A stretch of DNA of 7,550 nucleotides, taken from positions 1 through 7,550 of the forward strand of contig DATBMY010000006.1 of the NCBI GenBank assembly GCA_036554605.1, read 5' to 3'. The translations under genes and the position numbers were made by a program. Position 1 is the first letter of the stretch. The number at the start of each line of letters is the position of its first letter. The notes beneath the pieces were generated by a model. It had not been told where the DNA came from, made no database searches, and was given only the letters and a program-made list of their open reading frames with translations. Of this stretch, positions 1 to 5,676 are shown one piece after another. The DNA comes from DATBMY01 sp036554605 (GTDB taxonomy: Bacteria; Acidobacteriota; Blastocatellia; UBA7656).

Positions 1-2
1 TC

Positions 3-842
3 GTCCACACGAAATTTACCGAGGACCGCTACATACAGGCCGCCGAGATAATGCGCGGCAACCCGGCGCTTGTGCATCACGTGATCATCAACGTCCTGGA
101 GCCGGGGCCGAGCGGCCAGATTCCGCCCGAAGGGCTGCTGCGCGCCAACACCGCGGGCCTTGGCGAAAATCAGGGCGGCGGTACTCGCGACGCCCAGTCG
201 GCTCGCGCGAGGACACGCAACCCCGACGGGATGCTGATAGGCTGGGCGCCCGGCATGAGCGCGCTCACATTGAAGCCGGGCGTTGCGAAGCTCATCAAGA
301 AAGGCTCCGCGCTCGTATTCCAGATGCACTATACGACCAACGGCACTGCGGGCAAGGATCGCACGAGCGTAGGGATTCTCTTTGCCAAAGGGCCGGTCGA
401 GAAGCGATTCATAACCACCGGGGCTTTCGCTCGCAACATCGTCATACCGCCCGGCGATCCCAACTATGAATCGCGCGCTTCGTTTACGTTTACCGAAGAC
501 AGCCACATCTGGGGCTTTATGCCGCACATGCACCTGCGCGGGAAAGATTTCGAATACAAGCTCGTCTTTCCCGACGGCACGTCGAAGATACTCTTAAAGG
601 TGCCGCGCTACGATTTCAACTGGCAGTTGAATTACTGGCTGAAGGAGCCGGTGGCGGCGCCCAAGGGCAGCCGGCTCGACTGCGTCGCGCACCACGACAA
701 CTCGACAAAGAACAAGTTCAATCCCGATCCGACCAAAGAGGTCCGCTGGGGACCGCAGACCTGGGAAGAGATGATGATAGGCTGGTTCGATTACACGCTC
801 GACAAACAGGATCTGCGCGATATGGCCGCGTCGAATAAGTAG
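3..842 (+). CDS. Copper type II ascorbate-dependent monooxygenase-like protein, 5' truncated
   Basis: The reading frame is open from the left edge (first whole codon at base 3), so the N-terminus lies outside the window and the Met codon at 51 is internal. The visible 279 residues resemble the peptidylglycine/dopamine monooxygenase fold. With the codon at base 3 as residue 1, the likely copper ligands are the HH pair in LVHHVIIN (25-26), His in QMHY (109), the HMH motif in FMPHMHLRG (175, 177) and a Met in EEMMIGWF (257 or 258). This is the order known for PHM: two His plus one His for CuH, then His-X-His plus Met for CuM. The family hydroxylates substrates using O2 and a reductant. In bacteria these domains are often exported and fused to a thioredoxin-like or cytochrome c domain; that part would be missing here. 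Substrate is unknown. The gene ends 90 bases before the VOC gene, on the same strand. Family assignment is fairly secure; activity is inferred from the ligands. Confidence 0.82.
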   Translation, partial: VHTKFTEDRYIQAAEIMRGNPALVHHVIINVLEPGPSGQIPPEGLLRANTAGLGENQGGGTRDAQSARARTRNPDGMLIGWAPGMSALTLKPGVAKLIKKGSALVFQMHYTTNGTAGKDRTSVGILFAKGPVEKRFITTGAFARNIVIPPGDPNYESRASFTFTEDSHIWGFMPHMHLRGKDFEYKLVFPDGTSKILLKVPRYDFNWQLNYWLKEPVAAPKGSRLDCVAHHDNSTKNKFNPDPTKEVRWGPQTWEEMMIGWFDYTLDKQDLRDMAASNK

Positions 843-861
843 GCTTCGGTCTGTTTTTGAT

Positions 862-898
862 GGACCGGGGAGCGTCAGGCCCTTACTCTCCCCGGTCC
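862..898 (+). other. Perfect 11-bp GC-rich hairpin between monooxygenase and VOC genes
   Basis: GGACCGGGGAG (862-872) pairs perfectly with CTCCCCGGTCC (888-898) around a 15-base loop. It begins 20 bases after the monooxygenase stop codon and ends 34 bases before the VOC start codon. No T-tract follows on the plus strand (next bases TATCCGC), so it is not a classic intrinsic terminator. It could be a weak terminator, an mRNA 3' end stabiliser or a processing site that sets different expression of the two genes. I see no convincing promoter after it. Confidence 0.6.
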
Positions 899-932
899 TA
901 TCCGCAGAGAATCCCCGCCGGAGACTGAGCAA

Positions 933-1880
933 ATGATACAGGTTCGACCGAAGCTTTTATTTACGGCGGCGCTGCTTGTGCAGCTTGTGTGCGCGGCGTT
1001 TGGGAATTGGGAAAGCGAATCGAGGCCACAATCGGAGCAGCCGCCCCTGGCGCGCGCTCGTTTTCATCATCTTCACCTCAATACCGTCGATCCAAAACGC
1101 GCGGTCGAGTTTTATTCGAGCAAGTTCGATTGCGAGAAAGCCGCGCATCTGGGCGAGCCCGCGATCTGGGCTCAGAAATCCTGGATACTGTTCAACAAGG
1201 TCAGGCAGGATCCGCCGTGGGAGCTTGTTTCGGCCGTCTGGCATTTCGGGTGGGGCGCGGAAGATATGAAGACGACCTATCAGAAGCATGTCGAGATGGG
1301 GACGAAGTTCTTCACGCCGCTTACGGATATAAGCGACATCGGAGGCGGCACCGCCACGGGGCGATTCTTTTACGCTTACGTAGAAAGCCCCGACCGTGCG
1401 CTTATCGAATTGAACACCGCCAGTCATCATCACTTCGGCCATCTTCACCTGTTCAGCGCCGACCCGGTTTCGGCGGGCGAATGGTACATGAAGCATTTCG
1501 GATTGCAGCGCCGCGGCACCCGCCCGCCCTCGCGCGAGCCGCGATTCTATCGCGGTCATCAGATCGGCCCGAGCATGTCGCTTATGATGGATAACGTAAA
1601 CGTAATTATCTATCCCATCGAATATCCGAAGAAAGCTTACGCCGCACATTGGAACGGGAGAGAGAGATTTGCTTCGACAAAAGGGCGGGCGGTCGACCAC
1701 GTCGCCTTCAGCGTCGACAACCTGGCCGAAACAATCGAACGGCTCGCGCGGGAAGGCGTGAAGATAGTCGAGCCGATTCGAGCCGCCGCGGGCGGCAAGC
1801 TCAAACACGCATTCATCGAAGGACCCGACCAGATACTTATCGAGCTGGTCGAAGGCCACGCGAGCAAGGAACCATCTTAA
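933..1880 (+). CDS. Exported two-domain VOC (glyoxalase/extradiol-fold) family protein
   Basis: This 315-residue protein has a likely signal peptide (RPK followed by a hydrophobic run at residues 8-23; probable cleavage after AFG at about 24). Two VOC domains follow, about 43-162 and 167-310, giving four beta-alpha-beta-beta-beta modules. Modules open at FHHLHLNTVD (H46), WHFGWGAED (H104), GHLHLFSAD (H170) and VDHVAFSVD (H256). The second and fourth close at ALIEL (E159) and ILIEL (E304). Both halves therefore appear to hold a 2-His-1-Glu metal triad. VOC enzymes include glyoxalases, extradiol dioxygenases, epimerases and resistance proteins; the reaction cannot be chosen from sequence. The size is like a type I extradiol dioxygenase, but such enzymes are normally cytosolic. 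The start is supported by GGAG at 920-923, 9 bases before ATG. The gene is 15 bases upstream of the next one, so the two form an operon. Export is predicted only; the Cys at residue 20 does not sit in a good lipobox. Confidence 0.85.
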   Translation: MIQVRPKLLFTAALLVQLVCAAFGNWESESRPQSEQPPLARARFHHLHLNTVDPKRAVEFYSSKFDCEKAAHLGEPAIWAQKSWILFNKVRQDPPWELVSAVWHFGWGAEDMKTTYQKHVEMGTKFFTPLTDISDIGGGTATGRFFYAYVESPDRALIELNTASHHHFGHLHLFSADPVSAGEWYMKHFGLQRRGTRPPSREPRFYRGHQIGPSMSLMMDNVNVIIYPIEYPKKAYAAHWNGRERFASTKGRAVDHVAFSVDNLAETIERLAREGVKIVEPIRAAAGGKLKHAFIEGPDQILIELVEGHASKEPS

Positions 1881-1895
1881 TCTGGAGGAACAATC

Positions 1896-2828
1896 ATGCG
1901 ACGTTTCTTTATACCGATGTTGGCAATAGTAATTGCCGGTTTACTGCCGGGGGCGCTTGCGGCGCAGGACCGTCTTGCGGGCCGGTGGGAAGGCAAGGTC
2001 CAGGCGCTTCAAGGCGAGCGTGACGCCGCCATCACATTCAAGCGGCAGGGCGATGGCTATACGGGGACGACGACCGGCATGCGCGGCGAAGAGATCGCGC
2101 TCAAGAATATAAAAGTCGACGGCAATAAGATTACCGCCATCGCCGAGGTTGAGAGCCCGCAGGGCAGCATCACTATCAATTACGCATTCGAGCTTCAAGG
2201 TGACGCGCTCAAGGGAGAAGGCTCGGTCGATTTCGGCGGCCAGGCTTTCACTTTCACTTATAACTTGAAGCGGGCCGCTGAAGGCGCCGCCGCGGCAACC
2301 CCGCAGGCGCAGCAAGGGCAGCGGCAGGGACAGCCGGCCAGACAGCGCGTCGAGCAACCGCAGCAGAAACAATCGCTCGATTACTTCGCGGGGCAGTGGA
2401 CCTTCAAGTATGTCGGTCGCGAGAGCGCGCTCGGCCCCGCGCCGCGCGAAGGCACGGCAACTTTTACGAAACGCGCTGACGGCAAATCGCTCGACGCGCA
2501 GGTCGCCGGCAAGTCCGAAACCGGCCCTTACCGCGAGAGCGCCGTGATAACCTTTGACGAAGCGACCAAGCAGATGACCTTCGCCGAAAAGCTCGGCAAC
2601 GGCGTCCAGCTACAGAGCAAGGCCGATTGGAGCAGCCCCATCTCGATAAGATTTATCGTCGAGCCGGTAAAGATCAAAGGCCAGACGTTTCAATTGAGAA
2701 GGACGATTTCGGTCATCGCCGCGCACTCATTCACCGTCATCGAGGAGCTTTCCGAGGACGGCGGCCCGTTCGTGCGGCTGGGGCAGGCGATTTTTACCAA
2801 AGCCGATCTGGTCGACGCGAAGAAATAA
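1896..2828 (+). CDS. Exported two-domain beta-rich protein of unknown function
   Basis: I do not recognise a named family. A clear signal peptide covers residues 1-23 (MRRFF, hydrophobic core, cleavage near ALAA/QD). An N-terminal domain (about 25-125) opens with DRLAGRWEGKV and alternates polar and hydrophobic residues as expected for beta strands. A Gln/Ala/Pro-rich linker follows (about 128-150, with repeated QGQ and PQQ). A C-terminal domain (about 151-305) opens with LDYFAGQWTFKY. The shared (L/F)AG(R/Q)W opening suggests two related lipocalin-like barrels, perhaps from an old duplication; this is inference. The protein has no cysteine and no visible catalytic motif, so a binding role for a small or hydrophobic ligand outside the cytoplasm is the mildest guess. 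A strong Shine-Dalgarno GGAGGA (1884-1889) lies 6 bases before ATG, and only 15 bases separate it from the VOC stop codon. It is probably translated from the same mRNA. Confidence 0.8.
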   Translation: MRRFFIPMLAIVIAGLLPGALAAQDRLAGRWEGKVQALQGERDAAITFKRQGDGYTGTTTGMRGEEIALKNIKVDGNKITAIAEVESPQGSITINYAFELQGDALKGEGSVDFGGQAFTFTYNLKRAAEGAAAATPQAQQGQRQGQPARQRVEQPQQKQSLDYFAGQWTFKYVGRESALGPAPREGTATFTKRADGKSLDAQVAGKSETGPYRESAVITFDEATKQMTFAEKLGNGVQLQSKADWSSPISIRFIVEPVKIKGQTFQLRRTISVIAAHSFTVIEELSEDGGPFVRLGQAIFTKADLVDAKK

Positions 2829-2894
2829 TCCCGCGGGAAATCCGAAGCGCCGGGCGGTTGCGATGCGTCGTGGCACATGTGATAGCCTTCCTGC

Positions 2895-3299
2895 ATGCAA
2901 GAGAGACCGGAAGAGAAGGCGCGCAAGCTCGGCGTCGATAAGATTCGCCGCCACATTTTTCTCTGCTGCGATCAGACAAAACCGAAATGCTCGGACCGCG
3001 ACCTGAGCCTGGAGTCCTGGGACTACCTTAAGCGCCGGCTTAAAGAACTAGGTCTTACCGGCAGCGGCGGCGTCTATAGAACTAAAGCGAATTGCTTGCA
3101 GGTTTGCGTCGACGGACCCATAGCGGTCGTTTATCCCGAAGGCGCGTGGTATCGCGCATGCACGCCCGACGCGCTCGAAAGAATTATCCAGGAGCATTTA
3201 ATAGGCGGGAGGGTGGTTCAAGAGAACTTGATACTTCAAAAACCCCTTCAAGAGCGGGAGGGAAGTCCGGAGCCCGATGTCCGGTGTCCGGAGTCATAA
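2895..3299 (+). CDS. Thioredoxin-like [2Fe-2S] ferredoxin domain protein
   Basis: This cytoplasmic-looking protein of 134 residues has the Cys pattern of thioredoxin-fold [2Fe-2S] ferredoxins: C24/C25 and C32 in HIFLCCDQTKPKC, then C67 and C71 in ANCLQVCVDGP. The sequence after it, AVVYPEGAWYRACTPDALERI, is the typical end of the fold, with the helix and final strand finishing near residue 112. Such proteins carry one electron on a [2Fe-2S] cluster; the partner here is unknown. ATG at 2895 is the only usable start: an in-frame stop lies at 2883 and no other Met codon occurs in the frame. No good Shine-Dalgarno precedes it, so expression may be weak or depend on translation of the gene 66 bases upstream. 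The last 12 residues or so (SPEPDVRCPES region) are encoded by a GTCCGRW repeat and are probably not part of the original domain. The gene is convergent with the metalloprotease gene. Confidence 0.87.
   Translation: MQERPEEKARKLGVDKIRRHIFLCCDQTKPKCSDRDLSLESWDYLKRRLKELGLTGSGGVYRTKANCLQVCVDGPIAVVYPEGAWYRACTPDALERIIQEHLIGGRVVQENLILQKPLQEREGSPEPDVRCPES
3265..3295 (+). repeat. Heptanucleotide tandem repeat, consensus GTCCGRW, about 4.4 units
   Basis: Four consecutive 7-base units can be read: GTCCGGA (3265-3271), GCCCGAT (3272-3278), GTCCGGT (3279-3285) and GTCCGGA (3286-3292), followed by a partial GTC. A further unit in opposite orientation appears after the stop codon: the complement of 3317-3327 reads ATGTCCGAAGT. 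Short 7-base repeats of this sort are known as STRRs in some bacterial genomes; whether this motif is a family in the host genome cannot be seen from one copy. The repeat covers the end of the ferredoxin reading frame. Confidence 0.7.
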
Positions 3300-3328
3300 A
3301 CGGAAGCAATCTCTGACTTCGGACATCG
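3282..3328. terminator. Hairpin between convergent genes, possible bidirectional terminator
   Basis: The arm at 3285-3296 (TGTCCGGAGTCA) pairs with 3314-3325 (TGACTTCGGACA) over 12 bp with one G-T pair. The stem can be extended to 15 bp (3282-3328) with a second wobble. The loop is 17 bases and begins with the ferredoxin stop codon. Its place, between the ends of two convergent genes only 38 bases apart, suits a shared terminator. Neither strand has a T-tract directly after the stem, so termination would be inefficient or rho-assisted. An alternative pairing uses CGATGTCCG (3275-3283) with CGGACATCG (3320-3328). Confidence 0.5.
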
Positions 3329-3337
3329 CGCTTATCG

Positions 3338-5416
3338 TCATACATCGAGCATAAAGATATTAGACCAGCCGCGAGAGTTTCGGACGCGGATTCTATTGGC
3401 TCCGACCCGCAGGTTCAACTGCGGAGCGTTACCTTTAATGGTAAGCTTCGAGCCGGAACCGTTCGACTTGACCTTTCGCGGCGGCGCAACTATTCGCCCG
3501 TTGACTTCAAGCTCCAGCTCATCGGCCGTCCCGCTCGCTTTTATCGTCAGCTTCTTCCCGTTGTAGGAGACACCCGTGAGTGTAAGCCCTCCCGCCTGCG
3601 CCCGTGTGAAATCCGCGGCTGATGCCGCGCCGCGGCCGCCCTCCGCGTCAACAAGGACTATGCTCGCCCGAACGGCCGATGGCAGCTCGCTCATCCGATC
3701 GATCACTATGCGCGCTTGAGTACTGCCCGAGGCGCTGCTCGCCAGGGCGAAGGCCGAAGCGGGAGCGAGCGCGCGGCCTTCTTTATCGAGCAGCGTCACC
3801 TCCGCCGTCTGGAAATCGCCCTCAGGGTCGAGCGCCGAGAATTCGAGCGCGAGGCTGTCGCCTTCGAGAATGCTATCGACATCGACTATGGCGGGCGGGC
3901 GGCCGGTCTGCCCTCCGGTGACGGTCGCCGTTACGGAGAAGTTCGCGTCGCCCGTTCCAAAGTTGCCGACGGCTATCAAGTAAAGGCCCTCGCGAAGCGG
4001 CGGCGTACTCTCCGCGGTGATCGTAATGCTCTCGGTTGCCGACTCGGTTCTCGATACGTGATCGGCGAGCGGGCGGAGATTCTGTATAAGCACTCTTTGA
4101 TTAAAGCGAACGTAAAGATCGATGTCCTGATCGCCGATCAGATCGATCTTCAGCTGCTCGGCGCGGGGCGGGACCGCGATCATGTACTGTATGCGGCCGA
4201 GCGCTCCGAGATTCGGCGGCGGCGCGGGTATCGCTCCCGGTTGCGAGCGCGCGGGTTTCAACCTTATTAGATTGGGCGGCGCAAATAGACCGCGCGTCTT
4301 ATAGCCGATTGCGTCGAGCGCCGAAAGATCGTTGTCGGTTACAGTCGCGCGCTCGCCCGGCTCAAGCGTCGGGTCCATTATGCCGAGGTATTGCCCACTG
4401 ATACGATCATCTTTCCAGTGAGACGCGGCGCGTTCGTCGCCTCCCGCGCCATCGGGTCGCGCGGTCGATAGCGGCACAGACGCGCCGCCCGCAAAGAAGT
4501 GTTGCTCGCCGCCCGAAGAGAGGATGCGTTCGGCGCCGGCGAAAGCCCCGGCGGGCGCGCCCGAGCGGAACCTGAAAAGGTCCAGGGCCGCGACGGCCGG
4601 ATCGAACGAAGGATCGATCTCGGTATCTCCGGCCATCGAGACGAACCCGAGCACATGCCCTATCTCGTGAGCGGCCGTCGCCTCGAAATCGAGCCTGTCC
4701 GCGTCGATGCCGTCGCTTGCGTCGAAATCGAAATCAACGCCGGAGTTGAAACCGATTGCCGGGGGCGGGCCGAACTGCGCGGCCTGATCGATCAGGCCCA
4801 GCGCGCGCAAGCTGGCCGAGGTGGCCGCCGCGCCCGTGACTCTTCCGAGGTCGGCGGGCAGATTCTCCGGCGGCAGCGATTCTAAAAGCGATTTTTCTTG
4901 CGGGCTTGAGGCTTCCGAGATTAGAGAAGCCCTCAGCGCGGGATAAAGCGAGTTTCCGGTGAGCAACTGCACGCCGGTCACAGAGACCGTATCGCGGGCG
5001 AATTCTTCGCCGAACAGCAGCGGGCCAAAATCGACATCTATGACGACGGTGATCTCGGTTTCGACGAAGGTTTCCCATTGCGCGGCGGCTCGCGCGAGTG
5101 CCAGTTTAGCGAGCGGGAAAGCGTCCAGTTGCCGCGTGCCTCTCATGACTATTCTCAGACGGTCGGAGGGCTGATTCCGCTCGCGCGGCAGTATATCGAG
5201 CGGCAGGCTAAGGTCGCGTTGCTTGACGGGCCGCGCTTCACCGGCGCCGGCGTTTCGGCAGGCGGCTCGACCGTCGGTTAGCTTGCGCACGAATCCGTTC
5301 GACAGGCATGGATGAAGGGGCGTCTCGGCGCGCGCACTTGCTCGAATATGAAAAAGGGCGAAGATTGAGAGAGCTATAAGAACCGGGACTGCGGCGCGAC
5401 GGGGGCGATTGCGCAT
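3338..5416 (-). CDS. Exported zinc metalloprotease with pre-peptidase C-terminal domain
   Basis: This 692-residue precursor has an Arg-rich start (MRNRPRRAA), a hydrophobic core and a cleavage site after ASARA (30). The protease region spans about 85-375. It has the zinc motif HEIGHVLGF (H250, E251, H254), DLFRFRSGA near 280, SHWKD (H333), a Met-turn-like GIMDPTLEPGE (M347) and DLSALDAIGY near 363-372. This order matches a matrixin-like bacterial family that I believe is NF038122; that name is from memory. The third metzincin ligand position is Ser260, not His or Asp. A PPC beta-sandwich follows at about 405-500 (DIDLYVRF, GLYLIAVGNFG), then an Ig-like stretch (505-600) and a C-terminal beta domain (612-692) ending NRIRVRNSRGWSNIF. 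PPC domains are usually found in secreted proteases. The start is supported by GAGG 7 bases before ATG. The gene is alone behind its own promoter. Substrate is unknown. Confidence 0.85.
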   Translation of the reverse strand: MRNRPRRAAVPVLIALSIFALFHIRASARAETPLHPCLSNGFVRKLTDGRAACRNAGAGEARPVKQRDLSLPLDILPRERNQPSDRLRIVMRGTRQLDAFPLAKLALARAAAQWETFVETEITVVIDVDFGPLLFGEEFARDTVSVTGVQLLTGNSLYPALRASLISEASSPQEKSLLESLPPENLPADLGRVTGAAATSASLRALGLIDQAAQFGPPPAIGFNSGVDFDFDASDGIDADRLDFEATAAHEIGHVLGFVSMAGDTEIDPSFDPAVAALDLFRFRSGAPAGAFAGAERILSSGGEQHFFAGGASVPLSTARPDGAGGDERAASHWKDDRISGQYLGIMDPTLEPGERATVTDNDLSALDAIGYKTRGLFAPPNLIRLKPARSQPGAIPAPPPNLGALGRIQYMIAVPPRAEQLKIDLIGDQDIDLYVRFNQRVLIQNLRPLADHVSRTESATESITITAESTPPLREGLYLIAVGNFGTGDANFSVTATVTGGQTGRPPAIVDVDSILEGDSLALEFSALDPEGDFQTAEVTLLDKEGRALAPASAFALASSASGSTQARIVIDRMSELPSAVRASIVLVDAEGGRGAASAADFTRAQAGGLTLTGVSYNGKKLTIKASGTADELELEVNGRIVAPPRKVKSNGSGSKLTIKGNAPQLNLRVGANRIRVRNSRGWSNIFMLDV

Positions 5417-5478
5417 AAGACTACCTCATCAGCTCAGACTGCGAATGACTCTATAGAAAACTTCGATAGACGAGACTG

Positions 5479-5507
5479 AACGAGGTGTATGACTATCACA
5501 AACGAGG
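5479..5507 (-). repeat. Direct repeat AACGAGGNGNA downstream of the metalloprotease promoter
   Basis: AACGAGGTGTA (from 5479) and AACGAGGCGAA (from 5501) match at 9 of 11 bases. Their starts are exactly 22 bases apart, close to two helical turns, so both face the same side of the DNA. They lie in the expected early transcribed region of the metalloprotease gene, roughly +8 to +36 from the predicted start point. That placement suits an operator for a repressor. Two short copies can also arise by chance. Confidence 0.35.
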
Positions 5508-5521
5508 CGAAATACACGGCT

Positions 5522-5550
5522 ATTTTAGACGAGCCGGGCGGCAAGATCAA
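5522..5550 (-). promoter_or_regulatory. Sigma70-type promoter for the metalloprotease gene
   Basis: Read on the minus strand, TTGATC (-35, 5545-5550) is followed by a 17-base spacer and TAAAAT (-10, 5522-5527). These match the consensus at 4 of 6 and 5 of 6 bases with the ideal spacing. Transcription would start near 5515, giving a leader of about 100 bases before the ATG at 5416. It lies downstream of the haloperoxidase terminator, so it gives the metalloprotease gene its own transcription unit. Confidence 0.6.
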
Positions 5551-5585
5551 CGTCAGGAAAGAAGCTTGTAGGATTCGAGAGGCAG

Positions 5586-5635
5586 AAAAAAAGAGGCCCC
5601 GCGGGAGCGGGATTTAAGTATCCCGCCCGCGAGGC
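5586..5635 (-). terminator. Rho-independent terminator of the haloperoxidase gene
   Basis: On the minus strand the transcript forms GCCTCGCGG paired with CCGCGGGGC (one U-G pair), a 2-base bulge, then GCGGGAT paired with ATCCCGC around a 6-base loop. Three bases after the stem comes a run of seven T (complement of A at 5586-5592). The hairpin starts 42 bases after the haloperoxidase stop codon. GC-rich stem plus T-run is the classic intrinsic terminator. Confidence 0.85.
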
Positions 5636-5676
5636 TCATATAGAGTGGGTCCTAACGATAACTGATAGAAGCCCGG

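Noticed and set aside
975..1010. Possible lipoprotein lipobox around Cys20 of the VOC protein
   Set aside because: The residues before the Cys (QLV) do not fit the usual LAG-like pattern, so ordinary signal peptidase cleavage is more likely.
957..1859. 300-codon open frame on the minus strand, antisense to the VOC gene
   Set aside because: It lies wholly within a gene with clear domains and a good ribosome site. GC-rich codon bias commonly keeps the opposite strand open, and the product has no recognisable motif.
2280..2370. Gln-rich low-complexity stretch that looks like a coding repeat
   Set aside because: It is an irregular Ala/Gln/Pro linker between two domains, not a periodic DNA repeat or an amyloid-type array.
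2829..2838. Perfect 10-bp palindrome TCCCGCGGGA directly after the stop codon of the unknown exported protein
   Set aside because: It is short, has no loop for an RNA hairpin and no T-tract, and such GC palindromes are expected by chance in this composition.
3716..4270. 184-codon plus-strand frame opposite the metalloprotease gene
   Set aside because: It lies opposite the PPC and Ig-like domains, is rich in Arg and Glu, and has no motif of its own.
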